A stretch of DNA of 23,958 bases from Geobacter sp. UBA6802. Its GTDB lineage: Bacteria; Desulfobacterota; Desulfuromonadia; Geobacterales; Pseudopelobacteraceae. Position 1 is the first letter of the stretch. Each line of letters starts with the position of its first letter. A model generated the notes under the pieces. The model saw only the letters and a program-made list of their open reading frames with translations, did no database searches and was not told where the DNA came from. The stretch is taken from contig DKFG01000278.1 in assembly GCA_002452325.1 (NCBI GenBank), forward strand, positions 7,114-31,071. Direction: 5' to 3'. Positions 1-7,383 of the stretch are shown here, piece by piece. The translations under genes were made by a program, and so were the position numbers.

Positions 1-695
1 ACCTGGATATCACCCACGAACCGGCAGATTTTGTCCGCAGTCGCTTTCCGAACATCTACCAGACCTGTCTTGAGTATGGCCTTGATATGACCAAAGACTG
101 GCTGCCGGTGGTGCCGGCAGCCCACTACCTCTGCGGCGGCGTGCAGGTCAACCGGGACGGTGAGACCGACATCAGCGGGCTGTACGCCATTGGCGAAGTT
201 GCCTTTACCGGTCTGCACGGCGCCAATCGACTTGCCAGCAACTCACTGCTTGAGGCAGCGGTTTTTGCCGGACGGGCAGCCCGTCACGCCTCGGGGCTGG
301 TGGCTGAACGCCGCACAGCCAAACGTCGTGCCCTGCCGGAATGGGATGCAGGCACCGCCACCAACAGTGATGAAATGGTGGTCGTCTCCCAGAACTGGGA
401 TGAGATCCGGCGCTTCATGTGGAACTATGTCGGCATTGTGCGCACCACCAAACGGCTGGAGCGGGCCATGCGCCGTATTCAACTGATCCAGGCAGAGATT
501 GACGAATACTACTGGAACTTCATCGTCACCTCTGACCTGATCGAACTGCGGAACCTGGCAACCGTGGCCGAGCTGATCATTACCTGTGCCCAAAAGCGTA
601 AAGAATCCCGCGGCCTGCACTATACCATCGACTACCCCGAGCGAGATGATCAGCACGGCAAAAAAGACACCATTCTCAAAAAACAGTTTATGTGA
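1..695 (+). CDS. nadB: L-aspartate oxidase NadB, C-terminal part (5' end outside window)
   Basis: The reading frame is open from the left edge and ends at TGA 693-695; about 231 residues are visible. L-aspartate oxidase is a cytoplasmic FAD flavoprotein that oxidises L-aspartate to iminoaspartate, the first step of de novo NAD synthesis; NadA then uses the product. Family signatures seen here are PVVPAAHYLCGGV followed by SGLYAIGEVA and HGANRLASNSLLEA. These belong to the succinate dehydrogenase/fumarate reductase flavoprotein fold and carry substrate-binding His and Arg residues. They are followed by the helical C-terminal domain of the family. The LASNS motif and the overall match favour NadB over SdhA/FrdA. 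The N-terminal FAD-binding half lies upstream of the window. The stop overlaps the region where the chorismate mutase gene starts, which suggests co-transcription with the genes that follow. The internal ATG at 87 is not the true start. Confidence 0.95.
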   Translation, partial: LDITHEPADFVRSRFPNIYQTCLEYGLDMTKDWLPVVPAAHYLCGGVQVNRDGETDISGLYAIGEVAFTGLHGANRLASNSLLEAAVFAGRAARHASGLVAERRTAKRRALPEWDAGTATNSDEMVVVSQNWDEIRRFMWNYVGIVRTTKRLERAMRRIQLIQAEIDEYYWNFIVTSDLIELRNLATVAELIITCAQKRKESRGLHYTIDYPERDDQHGKKDTILKKQFM

Positions 696-703
696 GGCAA
701 CCC

Positions 704-988
704 GTGGCTATTGACGAAATCAGAAAACGAATCGATCTGCTGGACGATGTCCTGCTCAGAATCTTGAACGAGCGGGCACGTCTGGCCCTTGAAATCGGCC
801 ACCACAAAAAACTGCTGGAACTGCCGGTCTATGACCCGTCCCGCGAGAAACGGATCTTTGCCCGGATGAAGGCCGACAACCCCGGTCCACTGGATGACGG
901 GGCCATTGTGCGGCTGTTTGAACGGGTAATTGACGAATCGCGGCGACTTGAACGGATCATGACCCAGGCGGAGGGAACCACAGAATGA
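704..988 (+). CDS. aroQ: Chorismate mutase, AroQ class, monofunctional
   Basis: A 94-residue all-helical AroQ-type chorismate mutase, which converts chorismate to prephenate for phenylalanine and tyrosine synthesis in the cytoplasm. Aligned by eye with the E. coli PheA mutase domain, the active-site residues are kept: Arg7 (for R11), Arg24 (R28), Lys35 (K39), Arg47 (R51), Glu48 (E52) and Ser79 (S84), with Glu83 where E. coli has Gln88. The length equals one mutase domain, and no prephenate dehydratase follows. I chose GTG 704, which has a GAGG-type ribosome site at 694-697 and gives the usual AIDEIRKRID beginning. An in-frame GTG at 692 overlaps the nadB stop and would add four residues. The stop overlaps the next ATG (ATGA), so the next gene is translationally coupled. 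Confidence 0.93.
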   Translation: MAIDEIRKRIDLLDDVLLRILNERARLALEIGHHKKLLELPVYDPSREKRIFARMKADNPGPLDDGAIVRLFERVIDESRRLERIMTQAEGTTE

Positions 989-1197
989 TCATCATATCAA
1001 AGAAAAAGGCCTCAGAAGAGGCCCTGGATCAGGTCAAGGAATATCTGGTCAACCACGGCTTTGATTTTCACCAGTCCACCGGCGCCGACCGCACCATCAT
1101 CGGCGTGATCGGCGACACCCATACGCTTGATGAGCAGGTCATCGGCGCCATGGCCGGTGTACATCAGGCGGTCAGGATCAAGCCGGAGGATGACTGA
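985..1197 (+). CDS. Free-standing DAHP-synthase ferredoxin-like regulatory domain
   Basis: A 70-residue protein that matches the N-terminal ferredoxin-like (FL/ACT-like) domain of class I-beta DAHP synthases such as that of Thermotoga maritima. It begins MIIISKKKASEEALDQV and carries the family signature STGADRTIIGVIGD (residues 31-44). In the full enzyme, of roughly 340 residues, this domain sits ahead of the catalytic TIM barrel and mediates feedback inhibition by aromatic amino acids. Here the frame stops at TGA 1195-1197 just where the barrel should begin, and the next gene starts four bases later, so no barrel follows. Its ATG overlaps the chorismate mutase stop (ATGA), which points to coordinated production. 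I infer a small regulatory or mutase-partner protein in the shikimate/chorismate pathway. A relic of a lost DAHP synthase is the alternative, but the domain shows no decay. The assignment rests on recalled motifs, not a search. Confidence 0.8.
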   Translation: MIIISKKKASEEALDQVKEYLVNHGFDFHQSTGADRTIIGVIGDTHTLDEQVIGAMAGVHQAVRIKPEDD

Positions 1198-1200
1198 GTC

Positions 1201-2214
1201 ATGTCACCTCCCCAGACCTCCCTCAGATTGCTGCTGGCACTGTTGCTGCTCATCCCGGCTACTGTCACCTTCGGACTTGAGATCCAACCGTTCCGCACCG
1301 CCAACCGCTCACCAGTAATCCAGATCTACGGCCTGCCGGCCGAAACATCTTCAACGCTGCTCAAAAGCGGCCAATGGCAGGTTGGACTCTCACAGGATAT
1401 CGCCAGCATCTACAGCGTCAACAGCAACGCCACCGAGCAGATCCTGCTGGATGGCGAACTGTACCGCTGGGCCCTGGCTGCCCGCTACGGCCTGACCGAC
1501 CGGGTTGAGCTGGGGGTTGAACTGCCGTTTGTGCTGCAGGGGGGCGGTTTTCTGGACAGCTTCATCATCGACTGGCACCGGTTCTTTGGCCTGCCCCAGG
1601 GCGGCCGCGACACCGCACCCAAAAACCGGCTACGCTACCAGTATACCAAAAACGGCCTGCAAAAACTTGCCATGACTCACGCCGATGGCGGCATCGGCGA
1701 CATCAGCCTGCTGGCCGCCTACCAGCTCTATAATCAGACCAGCGACCGTGACCACGACACCATTGCCCTGCGCAGCCAGCTCAAACTCCCCACCGGTAAC
1801 AGCAGCAACCTGCTGGGCAGCGGCAGCATCGACTTCTCGCTGCTGCTCTCCGGCGCCATGAACCGCCGTACTGAATGGGGCACCCTGGGGGTCTACGGCG
1901 CTGCCGGCGGCATGGTCACCAGCGATGGTGATATTCTGCCTGACCAGCGGCAGAACCTGATCGCCTTCGGCAACGCCGGCATCGGTTATGCCCCCGCCGA
2001 CTGGATCAACTTCAAGGTCCAGGCCGACCTGACCACCCCCTTTTACAAAAACAGCTCCCTGGCTGAACTGGGCAAAGGCACCGCGCTGATGACCTTTGGC
2101 GGCACCCTCAAACTGCCCGGCAACTACCTGCTGGATATCGGCGTGACAGAAGATATCGCTGTTGCCACTGCCCCGGATGTGGTCTTTCATCTGGGCTTAA
2201 ATAAACGGTTCTGA
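1201..2214 (+). CDS. DUF3187 family outer-membrane protein
   Basis: A 337-residue exported protein. It has a signal peptide (hydrophobic core around residues 9-20, likely cleavage after TVTFG at about 25), many alternating hydrophobic/polar strands with aromatic residues, and a C-terminal Phe (LGLNKRF) typical of outer-membrane beta-barrels. The opening LEIQPFRTANRSPVIQIYGLP and the stretch YGLTDRVELGVELPF fit the uncharacterised DUF3187 family. No enzymatic function is known to me. A GGAGG at 1185-1189 lies 11 bases before the ATG, and the start is four bases after the preceding stop, so it is probably in the same transcript. The protease that follows starts only five bases after this gene ends, so the two envelope proteins may be co-produced. 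A structural or transport role in the outer membrane is inference. Confidence 0.82.
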   Translation: MSPPQTSLRLLLALLLLIPATVTFGLEIQPFRTANRSPVIQIYGLPAETSSTLLKSGQWQVGLSQDIASIYSVNSNATEQILLDGELYRWALAARYGLTDRVELGVELPFVLQGGGFLDSFIIDWHRFFGLPQGGRDTAPKNRLRYQYTKNGLQKLAMTHADGGIGDISLLAAYQLYNQTSDRDHDTIALRSQLKLPTGNSSNLLGSGSIDFSLLLSGAMNRRTEWGTLGVYGAAGGMVTSDGDILPDQRQNLIAFGNAGIGYAPADWINFKVQADLTTPFYKNSSLAELGKGTALMTFGGTLKLPGNYLLDIGVTEDIAVATAPDVVFHLGLNKRF

Positions 2215-2218
2215 TTAT

Positions 2219-4405
2219 ATGCTATCGAAACCTTTCATACTCAACGTGCTGATCTTTGTTACCTGTACCGTGCTTTTCCAGGCTGCCGAATCAGCACAGG
2301 CTGTTGATTTCAGGTCCGCCCATACCCCTGCCTACAAACAGGGCGAGCTGATCGTCCGTTTTAAGGATGATGCCAAAGGGGCCAAGAGCCTGCAGGCGGC
2401 CAAGGCAAGTACAGTCGGCAGCTTCAAGCGGATCAAGGCACGTCATATTCAACTTCCGTCAGACACCACCGTAGACCAGGCCCTGGAGCAGTTCCGTGCC
2501 GACCCAAACGTGCTGTATGCCGAACCCAACTACCGGGTACGCAAAGCACTTATCCCCAACGATCCCCGCTATCCGTACACGAATCCGGCCACTGCCTATC
2601 AGTGGAATCTGCCGATCATTGCGGCACCATCCGCCTGGGACAGCTACACCGGCCCTGCCACTGCAGCCGACTCGCTGATTGTAGCGGTGCTGGATACCGG
2701 CATTGCCTATACCCACCCAGACCTGACAGCCAACCTCTGGACCAACCCGGGCGAGATCTGCGGCAACGGCATTGACGATGATGCCAACGGGATTGTGGAT
2801 GACTGTTACGGTGCCAACTTTGGCGGTTTGTCGCCCGGCAACCCCTGGGATGACGACACCTCCGACAGCCACGGCACCCACCTGTCCGGTATCATCGGCG
2901 CCGTGGGCAACAACAGCATCGGAGTTACCGGCGTCAACTGGCGGGTACGGCTGATGGCAGTCAAATTCCTGCACGGACCAACCGGCACCGGTGATCTGTC
3001 AGACTTTCTCAAAGCCGTAGAGTATGCCCTTGCCAAAGGGGTCAAAATCATTAGCATCAGCTTTGAGCTGGAGAGCCAGGACTCGCCGCAGTCAGTGCTT
3101 GATGCATTGAAGAGTGCTAATGAGGCTGGTGTACTGGTAGTATCCGCTGCTGGCAACCTGGGCAAAAATCTTGACGGCATCTCCATCTTCCCGGCGTCTA
3201 TCCGGCTACCCAACCATATCACGGTAGCAGCTTCAACGCGCACCGATACCCTTGCAAGCTACTCTGACTACGGAAGGCACACCGTAGATCTGGCAGCACC
3301 AGGCGGCGTAACCACCGGCAGTGCCAATGCCGTACTCAGCACGGTCTGGCTGAACAACGGTGCCACCCTTTACCGCACCACCGCCGGTACCTCCATGGCC
3401 GCCCCCCATGTAGCCGGTGCCGCAGCCCTGATCTGGAACCGTGATCCAACCCTGACTGCCTACCAGGTCAGGGGGCGTATCATGAACGGGGTGGATCAAA
3501 GCAGCGCTTTTAACAGCACCACCATTACCGGCGGCAGGCTGAATATCGCCAAGGCTTTGTCTGCTGCAGATCTGCCGACCGTGTTTCATATCAATCCCTG
3601 GTCATTGCCGCTGGATGGCGGGACAATTTCCATCAGCGGTATTAACTTCGGAACCACGCAAGGTGTTGTCCAGCTGGGGACAATCACCCTTCCGGTCACC
3701 TCATGGAGTAATTCAGTTATTACCGCTACGGTACCGGCCAGAACCGGCAGTGGTAATCTTATTGTCAACAGCAGCAGCAACGGCTTCCCGGTAACAATCG
3801 CTACCATCCCCGCTATTGCCTTGTCAGCAAATCCTGCTTCCGGCACCACCCCTTTAACAGTTGATTTTACAGCCAGTATCACCTCGGCAACCCCGATTAC
3901 CCGCTACGAGTGGGATCTGGGTAACGGCATCTACAATGAAGTACCCGGCATCACCATAACAAACAACAAGACCTTCACCAGCTCCGGCACCTACACCATC
4001 AACCTCCGAATCACTGACAGCACCGGCCAAAAGAGTACCGGCAGTGTTACCGTTACCGCAAACGCCCCTTCCAGTGGCGGTGGTGGCGGAGGCTGCTTTA
4101 TCGCCACAGCAGCCTGGGGAAGCTACCTGCACCCCAAGGTGGCGCTGCTGCGGGACTTCCGGGACCAGCAACTGCTGACCAACGGGCCAGGCCGCCAGTT
4201 TGTGCGGGCCTACTACGCCGTCAGCCCGCCGGTGGCGGATTATATTGCCCAGCACGAACAGCTGCGAACCGTTACCCGCTGGGCCTTGACGCCACTGGTG
4301 CTTTCAGTGGAGTATCCGCTGACTACGCTACTCGCTCTGGCTACCGGACTACTCGGACTGGGAGCGTTGCTTGTGCATTTGACTCAGCAGAGTCACCGGA
4401 ATTGA
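2219..4405 (+). CDS. Secreted S8 subtilisin-like serine protease with IPT/TIG, PKD and CFI-box C-terminal domains
   Basis: A 728-residue pre-pro-protease. Residues 1-28 form a Sec signal peptide (cleavage near AQA). Residues about 38-105 are an S8 prodomain with the GELIVRFKDD start. The catalytic domain spans about 130-450 with Asp159 (VAVLDTG), His218 (SHGTHLSG), oxyanion Asn313 (AAGN) and Ser392 (GTSMAAPHVAG). An acidic loop at 182-195 (GNGIDDDANGIVDD) suggests calcium binding. An IPT/TIG domain follows at about 453-528 and a PKD domain at about 530-614. The tail has six glycines (620-625), Cys626 and the CFIATAAWGS motif, a region of about 60 residues, a hydrophobic helix near 699-721 and a short end QQSHRN. 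I recognise this as the CFI-box C-terminal type. No good ribosome site precedes ATG 2219, and coupling to the previous gene is likely. The gene lies just upstream of the gsp operon, so it is a plausible T2SS substrate (inference). Confidence 0.92.
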   Translation: MLSKPFILNVLIFVTCTVLFQAAESAQAVDFRSAHTPAYKQGELIVRFKDDAKGAKSLQAAKASTVGSFKRIKARHIQLPSDTTVDQALEQFRADPNVLYAEPNYRVRKALIPNDPRYPYTNPATAYQWNLPIIAAPSAWDSYTGPATAADSLIVAVLDTGIAYTHPDLTANLWTNPGEICGNGIDDDANGIVDDCYGANFGGLSPGNPWDDDTSDSHGTHLSGIIGAVGNNSIGVTGVNWRVRLMAVKFLHGPTGTGDLSDFLKAVEYALAKGVKIISISFELESQDSPQSVLDALKSANEAGVLVVSAAGNLGKNLDGISIFPASIRLPNHITVAASTRTDTLASYSDYGRHTVDLAAPGGVTTGSANAVLSTVWLNNGATLYRTTAGTSMAAPHVAGAAALIWNRDPTLTAYQVRGRIMNGVDQSSAFNSTTITGGRLNIAKALSAADLPTVFHINPWSLPLDGGTISISGINFGTTQGVVQLGTITLPVTSWSNSVITATVPARTGSGNLIVNSSSNGFPVTIATIPAIALSANPASGTTPLTVDFTASITSATPITRYEWDLGNGIYNEVPGITITNNKTFTSSGTYTINLRITDSTGQKSTGSVTVTANAPSSGGGGGGCFIATAAWGSYLHPKVALLRDFRDQQLLTNGPGRQFVRAYYAVSPPVADYIAQHEQLRTVTRWALTPLVLSVEYPLTTLLALATGLLGLGALLVHLTQQSHRN

Positions 4406-4434
4406 CACCGATCAAAATCAAAACTGCTGTCTAC

Positions 4435-4462
4435 TTGCCTTCTCAGATTAAGACGATATAAT
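4435..4462 (+). promoter_or_regulatory. Candidate sigma-70 promoter for the gsp operon
   Basis: TTGCCT at 4435-4440, a 16-base spacer, and a perfect TATAAT at 4457-4462, in the only sizeable gap ahead of gspC. Transcription would start near 4469 and leave a 5' leader of about 60 bases. Only the -10 box is strong, and the assignment is by inspection. Confidence 0.45.
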
Positions 4463-4487
4463 CCCTTGTTTTTAACTAGCACTGCGC

Positions 4488-4516
4488 TTGTATCACGGCT
4501 TCTTTTGGGCTATAGT
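4488..4516 (+). promoter_or_regulatory. Second candidate promoter immediately before gspC
   Basis: TTGTAT at 4488-4493, a 17-base spacer and TATAGT at 4511-4516. Transcription would start about 4-5 bases before the gspC ATG at 4528, giving a nearly leaderless message. This is noteworthy because gspC has no Shine-Dalgarno sequence in the bases before its ATG. It is an alternative to, or an addition to, the promoter with TATAAT at 4457. Confidence 0.35.
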
Positions 4517-4527
4517 GCCGACCCACC

Positions 4528-5418
4528 ATGCAACGACTTGTCATCCCCCTGAACATACTTTTCAGCATTCTTCTGCTCCTGCTTGCCGCCAGGATTGCCG
4601 CTGATATTGTCGGCTACAAACTGGTGCGGCTCGGCAGCAACACTGCAACAACAGCAACGGCTCCCCAGGCCGCCCTTCAGCCGGCTAACCAGTCAGCATT
4701 GCAATCATTTGCCCCAATTCTGGAAAAGGGTCTCTTTGGCCCGGCTACCAGGGGTAGTTTAACCCCGCTGACCCCTCAGACCGCAGCACAATCTGCCCCC
4801 ACCACGAATCAATCTGACCTGCTGCTCTTGGGGACGGTATCCGGCTCGCCTGCCGTCAGTTTTGCCCTGATCCGTAAAACCAGCAGCAATGAAGAGCGGG
4901 TCTTCAGGATAGGCGAACGGGTCTACGACCTGGGCACCTTAACGGCAGTACGCAAGGAGACTGCAGATCTGCGTGCCGGCAGCCAGACGGTTACGCTGCG
5001 CACCCCCGATGCGCCGCCGGAACAGGCTGCACCGCAGCCTGCAGCAACGGTGCAGCCTGTCCAGGGCGTTGCCTCCGGTGTGGTTCCACCGGCACCGGGC
5101 GGTACCGGCATCATTGAGCAGCGGGCACTGAACGCGGCCCTGGACAACATTGGCCAGGCCATGACCGACGCCCGGCTGCTGCCCAGCCTGAAGGACGGCA
5201 AGGTGGAGGGATTTCGCCTCTCAGAGGTCAAACCACAAGGGGTCTTTGGTTCACTGGGGCTTAAAAATGGCGATGTATTGGCCAAGATCAATGAGTTTCC
5301 GATCGATTCTCCTGAAAAGGCGATTCAGTCTTTTATGACCCTGAAAGGGCAGAACCGGATCAAGCTTGATATTCTGCGCGATGGCGTCCCCACCTCACTC
5401 AGTTATGATATTCGCTAA
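4528..5418 (+). CDS. gspC: Type II secretion protein GspC
   Basis: A 296-residue bitopic inner-membrane protein that links the inner-membrane platform to the secretin GspD in the periplasm and helps select substrates. Visible parts are a short cytoplasmic start, a membrane helix (about 7-27), a Pro/Ala/Gln-rich linker, an HR-like beta domain (about 95-158; LLLLGTVSGSPAVSFALIR and an RIGERVYD element), a second Pro/Ala-rich linker (about 160-195), and a C-terminal PDZ domain (about 205-296) with GFRLSEVKPQGVFGSLGLKNGD. First gene of the gsp run; gspD follows after 15 bases. There is no clear ribosome site before ATG 4528 (GTGCCGACCCACC precedes it), so translation may be leaderless or weak. 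The membrane helix directly after this start supports it. Confidence 0.93.
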   Translation: MQRLVIPLNILFSILLLLLAARIAADIVGYKLVRLGSNTATTATAPQAALQPANQSALQSFAPILEKGLFGPATRGSLTPLTPQTAAQSAPTTNQSDLLLLGTVSGSPAVSFALIRKTSSNEERVFRIGERVYDLGTLTAVRKETADLRAGSQTVTLRTPDAPPEQAAPQPAATVQPVQGVASGVVPPAPGGTGIIEQRALNAALDNIGQAMTDARLLPSLKDGKVEGFRLSEVKPQGVFGSLGLKNGDVLAKINEFPIDSPEKAIQSFMTLKGQNRIKLDILRDGVPTSLSYDIR

Positions 5419-5422
5419 CCCT

Positions 5423-5427
5423 GGAGG
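5423..5427 (+). promoter_or_regulatory. Ribosome binding site fixing the gspD start
   Basis: GGAGG lies six bases before GTG 5434, right after the gspC stop. It favours GTG 5434 over the in-frame TTG at 5428 and gives a clean signal peptide beginning MKRLLIVALV. Confidence 0.75.
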
Positions 5428-5433
5428 TTGTGC

Positions 5434-7383
5434 GTGAAACGTTTGTTGATTGTTGCACTGGTAACGTTCTGCCTGTTGGTATCTCTGCATTCGGCTGTGT
5501 TTGCCTCACCCAAAGGGGTGGTGATGAACTTCAGCGAGGTGGAGATCGCCACCATGGTCAAGTTTATCAGTGAGCTGACCGGTAAAAACTTTGTGCTGGA
5601 TGAGAAGGTAAAAGGCAAGGTCTCGGTCTATTCGCCGTCAAAACTCTCAATTGACGAGGCCTTTGCCCTGTTCACCTCGGTATTGGAGCTGAAAGGGTTT
5701 ACCCTGATCCAGACCGGAAAGATCTACAAGGTGGTGCCCTCTTCCGGCGCCAAACAGGCCGGTATGAAGCTGGTGGACAACGAACGCCTACCGGCAGGGG
5801 ATTCTTTTCTGGCGCGGGTGTTTCCGCTGGAGCAGATCGCCTCCCAGGAGGCGCTGACGTTTCTCCAGCCGGTTATCTCGCGGGAGGGGCATATCGGCTC
5901 TTTTGGGCCGGGTAACATGCTGCTGGTGGTAGACACCGCCTCCAACCTGCAAAAGGTGGAGGATATCCTCAAGCTGATCGATACCCCCCAGCGTCGTGAA
6001 GGGGCCGAGCTGGTCTATCTGAAGCACGGCGCTGCCGAGGCTGTTGCCAAGGTGCTGCAGGATTGGCTGTCCGGTCGCGGCGCGCGCGCGGCCGGGGTTC
6101 CGACTCCCGGCAGCAGCTCCGGGGCCGTGCAGCTGCTGGCCGATACCCGCCTGAATGCCATCCTGCTGTTTGGCCCGGAAAAGGACAAGCAGGAGGTCCG
6201 CTCACTGATCACCCAGCTTGATGTGCCTCCCCCCAGCGCCAGCAGCAAGGTTAATGTCCACTTTCTGGAACATACTGATGCCGTCGAGATGGCCAAGGTG
6301 CTGGACGGCGTGGTCAAGGGGATGACCGCAGCGGCGGCAGCCCAGCCAGGTGCTGCCCAGCCGGCAGCCTCACCCTTTGATTCCGGCAAGATCACCATTA
6401 CCGCTGACAAGGCCTCAAACTCACTGGTGATCATGGCCTCACCCACTGACTACGGCAACCTGCTGCAGGTGATCCAAAAGCTTGATCGCCGCAGCAAGCA
6501 GGTGTTTGTGCAGGTGCTGATCGCTGAAATCTCGCCGGAAAAATCCCGCAGCCTGGGGATACAGGCCGGCGCCTTTGCCGCTGGGGCCCTGGGCCGCTAC
6601 CTGCAGGGGGGCGGTATCTATGACCCGTTCAACACCTTTGGTCAGCTGCTGGGCTCATCCGGCAGCCAGACCAACCCGATCAGCCAGCTGATAGCCGACA
6701 AGTTGAAAGGGACCACCAAACCGGTTACCGGCGCTGCAATCATCCAGGCCCTTGAGAATGAGGGGGTGCTGAACATCCTCTCGACCCCCAACATCCTGAC
6801 CACTGACAACAAAGAAGCCGAGATCAGCGTGGGTGAAAACGTGCCGTTCAAGGCATCCAGCACCCAGAGCACCTTTGGCACCACTGAATCGGTAGAACGC
6901 AAGGATATCGGCATCAACCTCAAGATCAAACCCCAGGTCAGCGAAGGTGATTACATCCGGATGGATATCTACCAGGAGATCTCGGCGGTCAAGAGTGACA
7001 AAGGTCAGGCCGTTGACCTGGTGACCACCAAACGCTCGGCCAAGACCAGCGTGGTGGTGAAGGACAACGAGACCATCGTGATCGGGGGCCTGATCCAGGA
7101 TACCGAAGACACCACCGTCAGCAAGGTGCCGCTGCTGGGTGATATCCCCGGCCTGGGCTGGCTCTTTAAAACCAGCACCAAGACCCGCAAGAAGACCAAC
7201 CTGATGATCATGCTGACCCCCAAGGTGGTCAAGGATGCCCAGGATCTGGCCGTGATCACTGATCTGCAGCGGAACAAGTTCAACGAGGCGTCAAAAAACA
7301 CCGGAAACGTGGATGTCCACAAAGGGATCACTCCTGCCGTGATCGGCAAGGAGACTCCTGCTGCGGAAACAGCCGCGCCATGA
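5434..7383 (+). CDS. gspD: Type II secretion secretin GspD
   Basis: A 649-residue outer-membrane secretin that forms the gated multimeric channel through which folded substrates leave the periplasm. It has a signal peptide (1-24, AVFA cleavage), an N0 domain (about 28-102, starting VVMNFSEVEIATMVKFISEL), and N1 to N3 domains (about 123-350). An Ala/Gln/Pro-rich insert (297-313) lies within N3. The beta-barrel secretin domain covers about 355-600 and carries VFVQVLIAEISPEKS, LNILSTPNILTTDNKEAEI and IVIGGLIQDTEDTTVSKVPL followed by LGDIPGLGWLF. The protein ends about 50 residues later without an obvious pilotin-binding domain, and no pilotin gene is nearby. Single N0 and N1-N3 repeats with no AMIN domains distinguish it from the PilQ gene in this window. 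The stop overlaps the gspE start (ATGA). It starts at GTG. Confidence 0.96.
   Translation: MKRLLIVALVTFCLLVSLHSAVFASPKGVVMNFSEVEIATMVKFISELTGKNFVLDEKVKGKVSVYSPSKLSIDEAFALFTSVLELKGFTLIQTGKIYKVVPSSGAKQAGMKLVDNERLPAGDSFLARVFPLEQIASQEALTFLQPVISREGHIGSFGPGNMLLVVDTASNLQKVEDILKLIDTPQRREGAELVYLKHGAAEAVAKVLQDWLSGRGARAAGVPTPGSSSGAVQLLADTRLNAILLFGPEKDKQEVRSLITQLDVPPPSASSKVNVHFLEHTDAVEMAKVLDGVVKGMTAAAAAQPGAAQPAASPFDSGKITITADKASNSLVIMASPTDYGNLLQVIQKLDRRSKQVFVQVLIAEISPEKSRSLGIQAGAFAAGALGRYLQGGGIYDPFNTFGQLLGSSGSQTNPISQLIADKLKGTTKPVTGAAIIQALENEGVLNILSTPNILTTDNKEAEISVGENVPFKASSTQSTFGTTESVERKDIGINLKIKPQVSEGDYIRMDIYQEISAVKSDKGQAVDLVTTKRSAKTSVVVKDNETIVIGGLIQDTEDTTVSKVPLLGDIPGLGWLFKTSTKTRKKTNLMIMLTPKVVKDAQDLAVITDLQRNKFNEASKNTGNVDVHKGITPAVIGKETPAAETAAP

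Noticed and set aside
620..700. Separate promoter or gap between nadB and chorismate mutase
   Set aside because: The genes abut or overlap and no promoter-like boxes with suitable spacing are seen there.
1150..1200. Frameshift hiding a DAHP synthase barrel after the ferredoxin-like domain
   Set aside because: The three frames downstream read into the DUF3187 signal peptide or short unrelated peptides; no barrel motifs are present in any frame.
4402..4407. Perfect TTGACA overlapping the protease stop
   Set aside because: No matching -10 box at 16-18 bases downstream (TGCTGT there); the TATAAT at 4457 is about 49 bases away and pairs better with TTGCCT at 4435.
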